From positions 1 to 45,595 of the forward strand of contig NZ_KB906618.1 of assembly GCF_000381525.1 (NCBI RefSeq): a DNA stretch of 45,595 nt. Direction: 5' to 3'. Positions 35,645 through 44,840 of this stretch are shown piece after piece (positions within the stretch are counted from its first letter, which is position 1; every line of letters starts with the position of its first letter). The notes below the pieces were generated by a model. It was not told the origin of the DNA, made no database searches, and worked only from the letters and a program-made list of their open reading frames with translations. The translations under genes and the position numbers were made by a program. This DNA comes from Peptostreptococcus anaerobius VPI 4330 = DSM 2949. GTDB taxonomy: Bacteria; Bacillota; Clostridia; Peptostreptococcales; Peptostreptococcaceae.

Positions 35645-36469
35645 TTGAAGGATACTTATTTTGTTAAAATTAAAGAAATAATCAATGAAGGTAAAAATAG
35701 ATCTACTTATATATTCGATATACCAGAAGAAATGAAGTGGGTGGAGGGAAGTCATATCTCTCTAGCACTTAAGGAAGCCTTGGTAGATGGCAAGTTTGAT
35801 AAAACTCTTGTGCGTAAGTTTTCTATAGCTACAACAATAGATGAAGGAAAGATAGCTCTTTCTACAAGACTTGATAGTAGTGATTCTGACTATAAGAAGA
35901 AGTTGTCAAATATGTGCGTTGGTGATGAATGTATCTTATATGGATGTGAATCACATATGCCAATTAGAAGGGAAAATAAGAAGCTAGTACTTATATCTAT
36001 GGGTGTAGGTATGGCAACCATGAGGCCTATAATTAAGACCTACCTGGGTGATACTAGGGGGGTAGATGGCATACAGAATATATGTGTTGATAGGACTGGC
36101 GACTACCTATACAGGTCTGAGATTTCATGCGATATAGAAAACAATCTTGAAACAATAGTAGCCAAGTCTAGAAGTGACATAAAGGATATACTAGGCAATA
36201 GAAATATAGTAGACTACCACAATTCTATATTCTATATAGTTGGTAGCAAGGACTTCTTGAAGAGTATAATAAAGATTTTGAAATACAATGGCGTAGGTCA
36301 AGACTCTATTATGATTGACAAGTCTAAGGCTGCTCTTGAGACTTATTTTAATGCCGAAAAGTACGATGTTCTAAAGGTAAAGGAATATCATAAAACTTCT
36401 AATAAATTTATGCCCCTTGCCTTTGCAGGTGGTGGTTGCTCATGTGGAGGCAACTGTACTTGTAAGTAA
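35645..36469 (+). CDS. Ferredoxin reductase-like FAD/NAD(P)H oxidoreductase with Cys-rich tail
   Basis: A 274-residue protein with the layout of the ferredoxin:NADP+ reductase superfamily: an FAD-binding barrel (about 1-110, with LVRKFSIATT like the RxYS flavin motif) and a nucleotide-binding half starting at KLVLISMGVGMATMRPII. The C-terminus ends in GGGCSCGGNCTCK, with C265, C267, C271 and C273, an unusual tail that could bind a metal or Fe-S cluster. No function is established; a reductase for a metal or small protein is possible. The start is TTG at 35645 after AGGAGGAGG; an ATG at 35640 stops after two codons. Confidence 0.75.
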   Translation: MKDTYFVKIKEIINEGKNRSTYIFDIPEEMKWVEGSHISLALKEALVDGKFDKTLVRKFSIATTIDEGKIALSTRLDSSDSDYKKKLSNMCVGDECILYGCESHMPIRRENKKLVLISMGVGMATMRPIIKTYLGDTRGVDGIQNICVDRTGDYLYRSEISCDIENNLETIVAKSRSDIKDILGNRNIVDYHNSIFYIVGSKDFLKSIIKILKYNGVGQDSIMIDKSKAALETYFNAEKYDVLKVKEYHKTSNKFMPLAFAGGGCSCGGNCTCK

Positions 36470-36474
36470 TAAAA

Positions 36475-36512
36475 AAGGACCCACGATTTTTTGTCGATGG
36501 GTCTCTTTTATG
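36475..36512 (+). terminator. Bidirectional terminator between convergent genes
   Basis: GGACCCACGA ... TCGATGGGTC with A's on the left and TCTTTTAT on the right. It can stop transcription of the reductase-like gene and, on the other strand, of the carboxypeptidase gene. Confidence 0.85.
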
Positions 36513-36527
36513 TATTTTTATATGTTT

Positions 36528-38213
36528 TTATTCTTGGCCATCATCAGATTCATCTTTAGAAAAAGCAGATCTAATAGAGTCTACAATCAAGTTGATCAAA
36601 AGTAACAATACTACTAATATTATCAGGATAGGTACACCGAATATTATTATTGCTGGTGGTACCCTATCAGTCTTTTGTTTTATTTCATTTTCTAGAAATT
36701 TGTAGAAATCAAGCTTTTGTATTCCTTTTATACCGCCTTGTTTTCCTAAATCAGAGAAAACTTTTTTTATGTCTTCAAAGGCCATTCCTATATTTTTGCC
36801 CATATCACTGAAGAACTTGCCAATTGATCTGAATTTATCTGATATACCACCAAAGAAATCTTGAACGGATTTTATGATTCCACTTGATTTTTTCTGGGCC
36901 TCTTTTTTAGTAGAGTTAATTTTTTCGTTTGCAGATTTTTTGGCATCATCTATACTGTTCTTAGTATCATTTTTTATCTTTTCAACCTTGGCTGATGAAT
37001 TCAGACTAGATTTGTCCTTTAGGAAAGGAATTTTAGATAAAATAAAGTCAAAATATCCAACAGCATCAGTTTCAGATACTAGGCCAATGCTTGAAACCAT
37101 AGTACCTTTTTCGTAAATATTCATTCTACCTATCAGATCACCTTTTTTTACAGGCAATTTAAGTGAGTCGAAGTTGTATTTAACCGTAAAATTATCCTTT
37201 GATATATTCTTGCCTTGGCTTGTAGTAACAACATAGTCATTAGCTAGAGAGTACTTGATAGTTCCTGGTTTTGCAAACCTTACTTTCTTTTGGCCCCTTA
37301 TATCTGATTTCTTGTAGATAATTATGCTCTTGAAGTTTTCAAATCCATAGTCAAGCAGGAACCTTGAATCGTGGTAGAGACTGCCACTTGGAGCAAAGAA
37401 AACTCCAGAAATCATCCTAATTTTGTTCTTTGTTCCTGTAGCTACTAGACAGTTTCCAGCATCATCAGTATATCCAGTCTTTATACCATCTACAACATCA
37501 TATTTCATAGGTATATCCTTGCCATTGTAGTTCATCTGCATATTTGAATTTAGGAACTTGTTGCTATTGTAGAGTTCCCTATCCAATTTTATTTCATTTG
37601 ATTTTTTGAAAGTTACAGATTTTTTTGCAACGATAGACTTAATAATATCATTTCCATATGCTATTCTTGCCATATTTGTCATTTCTTCAGCAGTTGTGTA
37701 GTGGTCTGTATCTGGTAGACCATGAGGATTGTTGAAGTGAGTGTGATTGAATCCAAATTTTTTGGCCTCAGAATTCATAAAGTCTATGAACTTCCTCTCA
37801 TCACCACCACCATAATGCCTTGCTAGTACATACGCTACATCATTTGATGAATGTATTAAAAGAGACTCTAATAATTGTCTTGTTGTAAAGACTTCTCCTT
37901 CTTCTAGGTACATAGAAGAACCTTCTATCTCAGGCATAGTACCTATTTTAATTTTTTCGTTTAGGTCCTGACACTTTTGTAGAACGCAGTAGGCAGTCCA
38001 TATCTTTGTTGTTGAAGCTGGATATATTTTTTGGTCTGCATTCTTTTTATATATTATCTTCCCGGATTCATAGTCCATAAGTACCATGTATTTAGACTTG
38101 AGTGAGTTGAAATCTTCTTTACCTTCAGCTAGTACACCTGACGTAAAATATGTAAGTATTCCCGTCGACAGTACAAGAGCAGCGAAAATTGAATTAATTT
38201 TTTTAATCTTCAT
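36528..38213 (-). CDS. dacA: D-alanyl-D-alanine carboxypeptidase (PBP5-type) with long C-terminal linker and membrane helix
   Basis: A 561-residue low-molecular-weight penicillin-binding protein that trims terminal D-Ala from wall stem peptides. It has a signal peptide (1-29), the active-site motifs S67-T-T-K70, S122-S-N124 and K245-T-G247, and the PBP5 C-terminal beta domain (about 305-390). Where family members end in an amphipathic anchor at about 400-440, this protein adds about 120 charged, helical residues rich in Lys and Ser and a hydrophobic helix at about 520-545. It is thus probably anchored by a true transmembrane segment with a long wall-spanning spacer. Its leader has an unusual mini-ORF and hairpin. 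Confidence 0.92.
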   Translation of the reverse strand: MKIKKINSIFAALVLSTGILTYFTSGVLAEGKEDFNSLKSKYMVLMDYESGKIIYKKNADQKIYPASTTKIWTAYCVLQKCQDLNEKIKIGTMPEIEGSSMYLEEGEVFTTRQLLESLLIHSSNDVAYVLARHYGGGDERKFIDFMNSEAKKFGFNHTHFNNPHGLPDTDHYTTAEEMTNMARIAYGNDIIKSIVAKKSVTFKKSNEIKLDRELYNSNKFLNSNMQMNYNGKDIPMKYDVVDGIKTGYTDDAGNCLVATGTKNKIRMISGVFFAPSGSLYHDSRFLLDYGFENFKSIIIYKKSDIRGQKKVRFAKPGTIKYSLANDYVVTTSQGKNISKDNFTVKYNFDSLKLPVKKGDLIGRMNIYEKGTMVSSIGLVSETDAVGYFDFILSKIPFLKDKSSLNSSAKVEKIKNDTKNSIDDAKKSANEKINSTKKEAQKKSSGIIKSVQDFFGGISDKFRSIGKFFSDMGKNIGMAFEDIKKVFSDLGKQGGIKGIQKLDFYKFLENEIKQKTDRVPPAIIIFGVPILIILVVLLLLINLIVDSIRSAFSKDESDDGQE

Positions 38214-38242
38214 ATTCTGCAGTGATGTATTTTATAATACAT
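38210..38242 (-). CDS. Possible 10-codon leader ORF overlapping the carboxypeptidase start
   Basis: On the - strand a strong AAGGAGG lies 4 bases before an ATG that begins a 10-residue frame (MYYKIHHCRI). Its TGA overlaps the ATG of the carboxypeptidase gene as ATGA. The same bases form an 8-bp hairpin. The real gene has no ribosome site of its own at normal distance; the only good one is about 30 bases away. Either the mini-ORF is translated and couples to the gene, or the hairpin shortens the distance. Confidence 0.4.
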   Translation of the reverse strand: MYYKIHHCRI

Positions 38243-38243
38243 C
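38224..38243 (-). promoter_or_regulatory. Hairpin between ribosome site and start codon of the carboxypeptidase gene
   Basis: GATGTATT and AATACATC are exact 8-base inverted repeats around an ATAA loop, lying immediately after the ribosome site. Further upstream on this strand a TATACT box is visible near 38290, with a poor -35. Confidence 0.6.
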
Positions 38244-38405
38244 CTTCCTCCTTTTTAGTCATTTACTATTCTCATACCTTTTAGTATAGCATATTATTGC
38301 TAAATAAAGAAGATAATTAATTTCTAGTTTAAAAATTTATGATACTTGCCTAATATATTATGAGTTGGGAAGATAGGTGAACTAGTAAAATAGAGGATTG
38401 GATAG

Positions 38406-38463
38406 GTCCTTAAAAAGGACTTAATCTAGCAAGAAAGAGTATTAAGATGTAGACATACTTAAT
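38406..38463 (+). promoter_or_regulatory. Two small hairpins in the comEA leader
   Basis: GTCCTT/AAGGAC (38406-38420) and ATTAAG-ATGT/ACAT-CTTAAT (38441-38463) form stem-loops; the second ends right before the GGGAGG ribosome site. The rest of the divergent gap 38243-38474 shows no clear promoter pair on the + strand. Confidence 0.4.
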
Positions 38464-38474
38464 GGGAGGTAGGA

Positions 38475-39206
38475 ATGTTATCAGAAAAGATAAAATCTAT
38501 TTTAAGTCATGCAGACAAGAAAAAACTATTTATAACAGGGGCTGTACTTTTAGCTATTATTTATAGATTGGTTTTTGCAGGTGGTATGGGAATATTGGGT
38601 CAAAAATACGAACTAGAATCATCAAATACAAATCAGGAATCGGAATTTATCGACAAGGAAAGTCAAGTTAGCAACCAAGCAAATCAAGGTGGATTTTCCC
38701 TTGATAAGGAGGAATCAAAGCCTAAAAAGATAAAGGTCTACATAACAGGAGCTGTGGCAAGTCCGGGAGTTATATGTCTTGATTCGGATAAGAGGTTGGA
38801 CGATGCTATACGTATGGCAGGAGGCCTACTTGAAAAGGCAGATTTAAATAGGATAAACTTGGCTATGAACCTAGAGGATTCACAGCACTATATGATACCC
38901 TATATTGGTCAAGACGATAGTGCTGGTATTAATCAAGCCAATCAAACAAATCAAGGGCAAGCTGGTATGTCCCCAAATAATCAGTCTCAGTCCCCTAATC
39001 CTAGTTCTTCAGGAAAAATAAATATAAATACAGCTGATCAGACCAAGCTTGAAGAGATACCGGGTGTAGGACCAGCTACTGCCAAGAAAATTATCGACTA
39101 CAGACAGACCAGTGGTGGCTTTAAAAGTATAGAGGATATCAAAAACGTAACAGGCATAGGGGACAAGAAGTTTGAGAATATGAAGGATTCTATAGATATT
39201 AAATAA
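38475..39206 (+). CDS. comEA: ComEA-like DNA-binding helix-hairpin-helix protein
   Basis: ComEA is a membrane-anchored receptor that binds double-stranded DNA during uptake. The 243-residue protein has an N-terminal membrane helix (about 17-37), an SLBB domain (about 86-155, with VYITGAVASPGV), a Asn/Gln/Ser-rich linker, and a C-terminal helix-hairpin-helix pair with ININTADQTKLEEIPGVGPA and IKNVTGIGDKKFE. The order and length are typical. The partner channel comEC is not in this window, and competence has not been shown. Confidence 0.9.
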   Translation: MLSEKIKSILSHADKKKLFITGAVLLAIIYRLVFAGGMGILGQKYELESSNTNQESEFIDKESQVSNQANQGGFSLDKEESKPKKIKVYITGAVASPGVICLDSDKRLDDAIRMAGGLLEKADLNRINLAMNLEDSQHYMIPYIGQDDSAGINQANQTNQGQAGMSPNNQSQSPNPSSSGKININTADQTKLEEIPGVGPATAKKIIDYRQTSGGFKSIEDIKNVTGIGDKKFENMKDSIDIK

Positions 39207-39265
39207 AAATAGTTATGATAGAAAACACAGATAGGTTGTTTGTGGTTATTAGTAAATATATATGA

Positions 39266-39307
39266 TATAATTATAGGGTGTAGTCTAAGTGAATGCTTGG
39301 TTACACC
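39266..39307 (+). promoter_or_regulatory. -10 box and 5' stem-loop of the OCD-like/sel transcript
   Basis: TATAAT (39266-39271) has no strong -35. The RNA would start near 39278 and fold at once into GGTGTA-GT-CTAAG ... CTTGG-T-TACACC (39277-39307). A stem-loop at the extreme 5' end commonly protects mRNA; a control role is possible. Confidence 0.5.
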
Positions 39308-39349
39308 TTGTTGAAGTTCAAATAAATATATGTAAACGGAGGTATTACT

Positions 39350-40333
39350 ATGTTACTTATAAATAAAGAAGAAATAAAGAAAATATTTACTATGAAGGAC
39401 GCAATTGAAGCAGATAAATTAGCATTTTCAATATTTTCTAAAGGTGGATCTATATCACCTCTTAGGACTAACATAGAATCAAAGGGTGCAAAAGGAAATA
39501 TACTATATATGCCGGGTTATATAGACAAAATAGGGGTATCAGGTTTAAAGATAGTATCTGTATTTCCGGACAATCCAAAGATTGGTCTAGCATCTACTCC
39601 TGGAACAATTTTATTGGTAGACGACAAGACAGGTATGGTATCTTGTGTATTGGATGGAACTTATGTTACTGAAATAAGGACAGGTGCAGCAACAGGTGCA
39701 GCCGTAAGCTTACTTGCTAGGAAGGGGTCTAAAAAGGCAGCCCTTATAGGAAGTGGTGGTCAGGCTGAATCTCAGTTTGACGCTATTGTAACGGCCTGTG
39801 AGACAGTAGAGGAAGTAAGGGTATATTCAAGAACGAGAGAAAATAGAGAAAAATTTGCAGCTAAGATGGCTGAAAAGTATAAGGGAAAAGTAAGGGTTAT
39901 GGCATCAACTAGTCCTGAGGAGGCAATAGACGATGCAGACATTATAGCCCTAGCTACCACTTCCAAAGAGGCCATTATTGATGGCAAGCTCCTAAAAAAG
40001 GGTGCCTTGGTTTCAGGTGTTGGATCATACATGCCTAATATGCATGAAATAGATGAAGAAACCCTAGTGAGGGCGAGCAAGATATACTTTGACTCAAAGG
40101 ATGCTGTCCTTTCTGAGGCAGGTTGTATTATAACACCACTTGAAAAGGGAACTATCACAGAGGAAGATTTCACTGGTGATTTAGGAGACTTGATCAATGG
40201 AGATATAGTTGGTAGAGAAAATGACGAAGAGATAATTGTTTTCAAGTCTGTTGGTATCAGTACTCAGGATATTACAACTGGTAAGATGATATATGACAAG
40301 GCTCTTGAAAACAAGGTAGGATATGAATGGTAA
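39350..40333 (+). CDS. Ornithine cyclodeaminase/mu-crystallin family enzyme
   Basis: A 327-residue NAD(P)-dependent enzyme of the OCD/mu-crystallin family, with the Rossmann motif ALIGSGGQAESQFDA and the substrate-side Arg/Thr stretch VTEIRTGAATGAA. True ornithine cyclodeaminases have a catalytic Asp in a GxDxPGKxEL context; here the segment reads GSYMPNMHEID, so the substrate may differ. Alanine dehydrogenase or ketimine/pyrroline reductase activity fits the family equally well. It lies 9 bases before selD and probably shares its transcript. In Stickland fermenters an ornithine-to-proline step would feed the selenoenzyme proline reductase, which would explain the linkage; that is inference. 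Confidence 0.82.
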   Translation: MLLINKEEIKKIFTMKDAIEADKLAFSIFSKGGSISPLRTNIESKGAKGNILYMPGYIDKIGVSGLKIVSVFPDNPKIGLASTPGTILLVDDKTGMVSCVLDGTYVTEIRTGAATGAAVSLLARKGSKKAALIGSGGQAESQFDAIVTACETVEEVRVYSRTRENREKFAAKMAEKYKGKVRVMASTSPEEAIDDADIIALATTSKEAIIDGKLLKKGALVSGVGSYMPNMHEIDEETLVRASKIYFDSKDAVLSEAGCIITPLEKGTITEEDFTGDLGDLINGDIVGRENDEEIIVFKSVGISTQDITTGKMIYDKALENKVGYEW

Positions 40334-40342
40334 GGTAATAAA

Positions 40343-41395
40343 ATGGCAAAAGAATATAAGAAATTAACAGAAATGACAAAGGCTGGAGGCTGAGCAGCTA
40401 AGATTGGACCAGAGGATCTGGCTATAGTACTTGCAAAGCTTCCAAAAAACGATAGTGATAAATTGGATAATTTATTGGTGGGACTTGATACATCAGATGA
40501 TGCGGCTATATACAAACTAACAGACGATATAGCCTTGATACAGACACTGGACTTTTTCACTCCTATGGTGGATGATCCGTATACATTTGGACAGATAGCA
40601 GCAGCCAATGCCCTATCAGATGTATACGCTATGGGTGGTGAACCTACAGTAGCTATGAATATAGTATGTTTCCCTTCTTGCCACGATATGAATGTATTGG
40701 GTGAGATATTAAGAGGTGGTTTTGACAAGGTAAAAGAATCGGGCTGTCTTTTGGTAGGTGGTCACACAGTTGACGACCAAGAACCTAAATATGGCCTATC
40801 TGTGTCAGGCACAGTCCACCCAGACAAGGTGCTTGCCAATTCAACTGCTAAGGTTGGAGACAAGCTGATACTTACAAAGCCTATAGGTGCAGGTATTATG
40901 AACACTGCTATGAAGGTAGGCCTAGTTGACAAGGAATCATCTGACTATGTTGTAGACTGCATGACCCACTTGAATATGTATGCTGCTAGGTCATTCAAGA
41001 AGTACAAGATAAATGCAGCAACAGATATTACAGGTTTTGGAATGATGGGCCACAGTATAGAGGTTGCCAAGGCATCTGGAGTTACTATCAAGTTGGATTC
41101 AAAGAAGATACCTATGTTAAAGGGAGTTGTTGAGTTTGCAAAGATGGGGATAATACCAGAGGGAGCCTACAAGAATATGGGTTATGCCCAGGATGACTCA
41201 TATATAGACCCAAGCGTACCAGAGGCTATATCAGACGTTCTTCATGATCCACAGACATCAGGAGGGCTTTTGGTATCTGTACCAGCAGACATAGCTGAGG
41301 AAGTTGCTGCTGATATGTTGGCCAATGGCTCATTTACTGCTGAGATAGTAGGAGAAGTTATAGAAAAACAAGAAAAATATCTTGAAGTTTATTAG
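40343..41395 (+). CDS. selD: Selenophosphate synthetase SelD, itself a selenoprotein (in-frame TGA = Sec17)
   Basis: SelD makes selenophosphate from selenide and ATP. Translation from ATG 40343 reads TGA at 40391-40393, after which the same frame continues to 41395 for a full-length 350-residue SelD. The context GG-U-AAKIGPEDL aligns with the catalytic Cys17 region of E. coli SelD (GCGCKI), so the TGA is selenocysteine, not a frameshift or nonsense mutation. ATP-binding DTSDDAAIY and GGHTVDD are intact. A hairpin fit for SECIS follows. An automatic gene caller would truncate the protein to start at about 40463. Confidence 0.95.
40391..40421 (+). promoter_or_regulatory. Selenocysteine TGA codon and SECIS-like hairpin of selD
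   Basis: CCAGA-GGA-TCTGG (40409-40421) forms a 5-bp stem with a G-containing three-base loop, starting 15 bases after the TGA. Bacterial SECIS elements lie at this distance and expose a loop G for SelB. Confidence 0.75.
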
Positions 41396-41438
41396 AAAAT
41401 TATTTCAATATACACATTTTTCTATGTATGCTTTTTGA

Positions 41439-41444
41439 TATAAT
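41439..41444 (+). promoter_or_regulatory. Possible -10 box before selA
   Basis: TATAAT with only a T-rich -35 region (about 41416-41421). It might give selA and selB their own transcript besides read-through from selD. Confidence 0.3.
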
Positions 41445-41483
41445 AATAGATATAAAATAGTAAAAGGGTTGGAGTATATTAGT

Positions 41484-42905
41484 ATGAAGAAAAAGAAAGA
41501 TTTATTTGCGATACTTCCATCAATTGATGAGGTATTGAATGATGAAAGAATAATAGAATTATGTGGTATATTACCGAGGTCTATTGTCCTAGATTCTATA
41601 AGGTCTAGTGTGGATAAATATAGGTCTCAGATTATCAAATTAGATGAAGATAAATTAGACGGTTTTGAATTGAGCCAAGAGATGATAATTATCGATAGTA
41701 TCAATTTGGCGAATAAGTCTTATGAGCTATCTATCAAGGGGGTTATAAATGCTACAGGTATCGTAGTCCATACCAACTTGGGTAGGTCTCTTCTTAGTGA
41801 GGCGGTAAGAGATGAACTATGGTCAGTTGCATCTAGGTACTCTAACTTGGAGTATGATATCGAAAAGGGTAAAAGAGGTTCAAGATATGACCACCTTACC
41901 AATATGATTAAAAGGTTGACTGGTGCTGAAGATGTCTTGGTAGTAAACAACAATGCAGCTGCTGTAATGTTGGTGCTTTCTACCATGGCAAAGGGTGGAG
42001 AGGCTATAGTTTCCAGAGGGGAGCTAGTAGAGGTTGGAGGTTCCTTTAGGATTCCTTCAATCATGGCCCTATCTGGTGCTGACCTAGTAGAGGTGGGTTC
42101 AACTAACAAGACCCACCTAGATGACTACAAGGGTGCTATCACAGAAAACACTAAGGTCCTTATGAAGGTCCATACTAGTAACTACAGGATTATGGGCTTT
42201 ACTGAGTCGGTATCTTTAGAAGACATGAGAAAACTAGGTGACGAGTACGATATTCCAGTGGTTGAAGACCTTGGAAGTGGAGTATTTGTCGATCTTACAA
42301 AGTTTGGAATATCTTACGAACCAACTATCCTAGATTCTATCAACAAGGGGGTTGATGTTGTCAGCTTCAGTGGAGACAAGATGCTAGGTGGACCTCAGGC
42401 AGGTATAATAGTAGGTAAAAAGAAGTATATAGAAAAGATGAAAAAGAACCAGCTGACAAGGGCTCTTAGGGTAGATAAGATGACTATTGCAACTCTTGAA
42501 GCAAGTCTTAGGTTGTACCTTGACGAAGAGAGGGCTATAAGAGAGATACCTACTCTTAGGATGCTATCTTATACATCTGATGAACTAAAAGAAAATGCTG
42601 AGAGGCTTTGTGAAACGATAAAAAATAGATTGGTTGGAGTTTCTGGTCTAGACCTATGGGTTGAACCATGCAAGGGTCAAGTAGGTGGAGGTTCTATGCC
42701 TACAGAAGAACTTGATTCTTATTCGGTAGCTATCAGGTCAAAAAATATGGGAGTGGCAAGGATTGAAGAAGGGCTAAGGCTTTCTAAGTCCCATATTATA
42801 GCTAGGGTATACGATGACAAGTATATACTAGATGTTAGGACTATATTTGAAGACCAATTTGAAAATATTGCCGATGAATTATTGAGTCTGATGGGAGGTA
42901 ACTAG
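41484..42905 (+). CDS. selA: L-seryl-tRNA(Sec) selenium transferase SelA
   Basis: SelA is the PLP enzyme that turns seryl-tRNA(Sec) into selenocysteyl-tRNA(Sec). The 473-residue protein has the family start LPSIDEVLND, the stretch INATGIVVHTNLGRS and the PLP lysine K299 in SFSGDKMLGGPQAG. ATG at 41484 is chosen over an in-frame TTG at 41469, because the GGTTGGAG ribosome site overlaps that TTG. It ends one base before selB starts. Confidence 0.96.
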   Translation: MKKKKDLFAILPSIDEVLNDERIIELCGILPRSIVLDSIRSSVDKYRSQIIKLDEDKLDGFELSQEMIIIDSINLANKSYELSIKGVINATGIVVHTNLGRSLLSEAVRDELWSVASRYSNLEYDIEKGKRGSRYDHLTNMIKRLTGAEDVLVVNNNAAAVMLVLSTMAKGGEAIVSRGELVEVGGSFRIPSIMALSGADLVEVGSTNKTHLDDYKGAITENTKVLMKVHTSNYRIMGFTESVSLEDMRKLGDEYDIPVVEDLGSGVFVDLTKFGISYEPTILDSINKGVDVVSFSGDKMLGGPQAGIIVGKKKYIEKMKKNQLTRALRVDKMTIATLEASLRLYLDEERAIREIPTLRMLSYTSDELKENAERLCETIKNRLVGVSGLDLWVEPCKGQVGGGSMPTEELDSYSVAIRSKNMGVARIEEGLRLSKSHIIARVYDDKYILDVRTIFEDQFENIADELLSLMGGN

Positions 42906-42906
42906 T

Positions 42907-44796
42907 ATGAAGCATATAGTGGTTGGAACTGCAGGCCATATAGACCATGGTAAGACTAGCCTTATAAAAGCCTTGACTGGTAGAGAAACTGATACCCTAG
43001 ACGAAGAGAAGAAGAGGGGCATATCCATAAATCTTGGATTTACATATTTTGACCTACCATCAGGTAAGTCTGTTGGTATAGTAGACGTACCAGGTCACGA
43101 AAAATTTATAAAGAATATGCTTGCTGGTGCATCTGGTCTTGATATGGTTGTCTTGGTTGTTGCCGCTGATGAGGGTATGATGCCACAGACTATAGAGCAT
43201 ATAGATATACTTTCCTATTTAAATATAAAAAATGGTTTGGTTGTAATGACCAAGTGCGATATGGTAGATGATGAAATGCTGGAACTGGCAGAGGAGGATA
43301 TAAAGGAAGGTCTTGTTGGTACTTTCCTTGAAGGATCCAAGGTCATAAAGGTAGATTCCTTATCTAAAAGAGGCATAGATGACCTTATTAAAGAACTTGA
43401 TATAATGACTGAAGAGGTAGAAGAAAAGAATACAAGTCTACCTGCTAGGTTGAATGTAGATAGGGTATTTTCTGTAAAGGGGTTTGGGACTGTTGTCACA
43501 GGAACTATCATAGAGGGTAAGATATCTGTAAATGATGACCTGCAAATATATCCTAGCAATAAAAAAGCGACAGTTAGGTCTATACAGGTACATGGATCTA
43601 ATGTTGATACTGCATATGCAGGTCAGAGAACAGCTATCAACCTGTCAAATATAAAGGTTACAGACATAGATAGGGGTTATATAATAGCAGCTCCTGATTC
43701 AATGCTTGATTCTATGATGCTAGATGTAAAAATCAAGCTCTTGAAACATGATAACTGTAAACTGGAAAATTGGGATAGGTTAAAACTATACCACGGTACA
43801 AGAGAGATATTGTGTAGAGCTGTACCTCTAGAAAAGGAAAGCATGAAGCCTGGAGAAGAGGGCTATGTCCAGCTAAGACTCGAAGAAAAGATAGTCTGCA
43901 AAAAGCTAGACCCATTTGTAATAAGGACATACTCACCTATGGATACTATAGGTGGTGGTATCATTGTAGATGTTGCCAATGTCAAGCATGGTATAAATAA
44001 GCACACACCAAAGGTTATAGAAGAGTTAAAAATCAAAGAATCTGGTAATCCTAAGGATATACTTGATATATATTTAAGGTTAAACTCTTTCAAATTTCCT
44101 AAAATAGAGGACATGATGTCTTATGTAGGAGTCAACAAGTCTATTATAGAAGACTTGATCAAAGACTTAGAGGAAGAAAAAAAGATAGTGGACATCAACG
44201 GAAAGAAGGTTCATGTTGAGTATCTAGAACTTTTGGAGAATAAACTTATAAGGATATTAGAAGTCTATCATAAGGAAAACTCCCTAAGAGAGGGTATGCC
44301 AAAGCAAGAAGCAGGTAGTAAGGTAGAGTCTACATTTAAGGCCAAGGATATAGATGCATTTTTAGACTGTCTTGTTGCTAGGGGTTCTGTAAAGATGGTA
44401 TCCAACCTAGTCTCGCTAAAGGACTTTAAGGTTGAGAAAAATTCAGATGATATTGCCATACAAAAGAACATTAATAGCAAGCTTCTAAAGATGGGTTTCT
44501 CAGATATATTGACTATCGAGGAACTTGCAGAAGGTGACAAGAGAAGAAAACAAGTCATAGATTCCATGATAGGCACAGATCTTGTACTATTGGGTGAAGA
44601 ATACCTTATGTCTATGGAACTTTATAAGAAGGCTATAGATAGGGTTAAGAATTTTATAGGCAAGTCAGGACCTATGGCAATAGCAGACTTTAGGGATATG
44701 ATGGGGTCAAGTAGAAAGATATCCATGCTTATACTTGAAAACTTCGACAAGGAAAAGATTACTAAGAGGGTAGAGAATAAGAGAGTTCTATATTAA
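42907..44796 (+). CDS. selB: Selenocysteine-specific elongation factor SelB
   Basis: SelB delivers selenocysteyl-tRNA(Sec) to UGA codons marked by a SECIS hairpin. The 629-residue protein has an EF-Tu-like GTPase with G1 motif GHIDHGKT (10-17), G3 DVPGHE and G4 TKCD. These are followed by the barrel domains and C-terminal winged helices (about 380-629) that bind the mRNA hairpin. It follows selA by one base after a GGGAGG ribosome site. The tRNA gene selC was not found in the window. Confidence 0.96.
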   Translation: MKHIVVGTAGHIDHGKTSLIKALTGRETDTLDEEKKRGISINLGFTYFDLPSGKSVGIVDVPGHEKFIKNMLAGASGLDMVVLVVAADEGMMPQTIEHIDILSYLNIKNGLVVMTKCDMVDDEMLELAEEDIKEGLVGTFLEGSKVIKVDSLSKRGIDDLIKELDIMTEEVEEKNTSLPARLNVDRVFSVKGFGTVVTGTIIEGKISVNDDLQIYPSNKKATVRSIQVHGSNVDTAYAGQRTAINLSNIKVTDIDRGYIIAAPDSMLDSMMLDVKIKLLKHDNCKLENWDRLKLYHGTREILCRAVPLEKESMKPGEEGYVQLRLEEKIVCKKLDPFVIRTYSPMDTIGGGIIVDVANVKHGINKHTPKVIEELKIKESGNPKDILDIYLRLNSFKFPKIEDMMSYVGVNKSIIEDLIKDLEEEKKIVDINGKKVHVEYLELLENKLIRILEVYHKENSLREGMPKQEAGSKVESTFKAKDIDAFLDCLVARGSVKMVSNLVSLKDFKVEKNSDDIAIQKNINSKLLKMGFSDILTIEELAEGDKRRKQVIDSMIGTDLVLLGEEYLMSMELYKKAIDRVKNFIGKSGPMAIADFRDMMGSSRKISMLILENFDKEKITKRVENKRVLY

Positions 44797-44840
44797 ATTG
44801 GAGTTATGAATTTTTATATTGAATACCAGTGATATAGCGT

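Noticed and set aside
40382-40393. TGA early in selD as a nonsense mutation or sequencing error
   Set aside because: The TGA aligns with the catalytic Cys codon of SelD, selA and selB are adjacent, and a SECIS-like hairpin follows.
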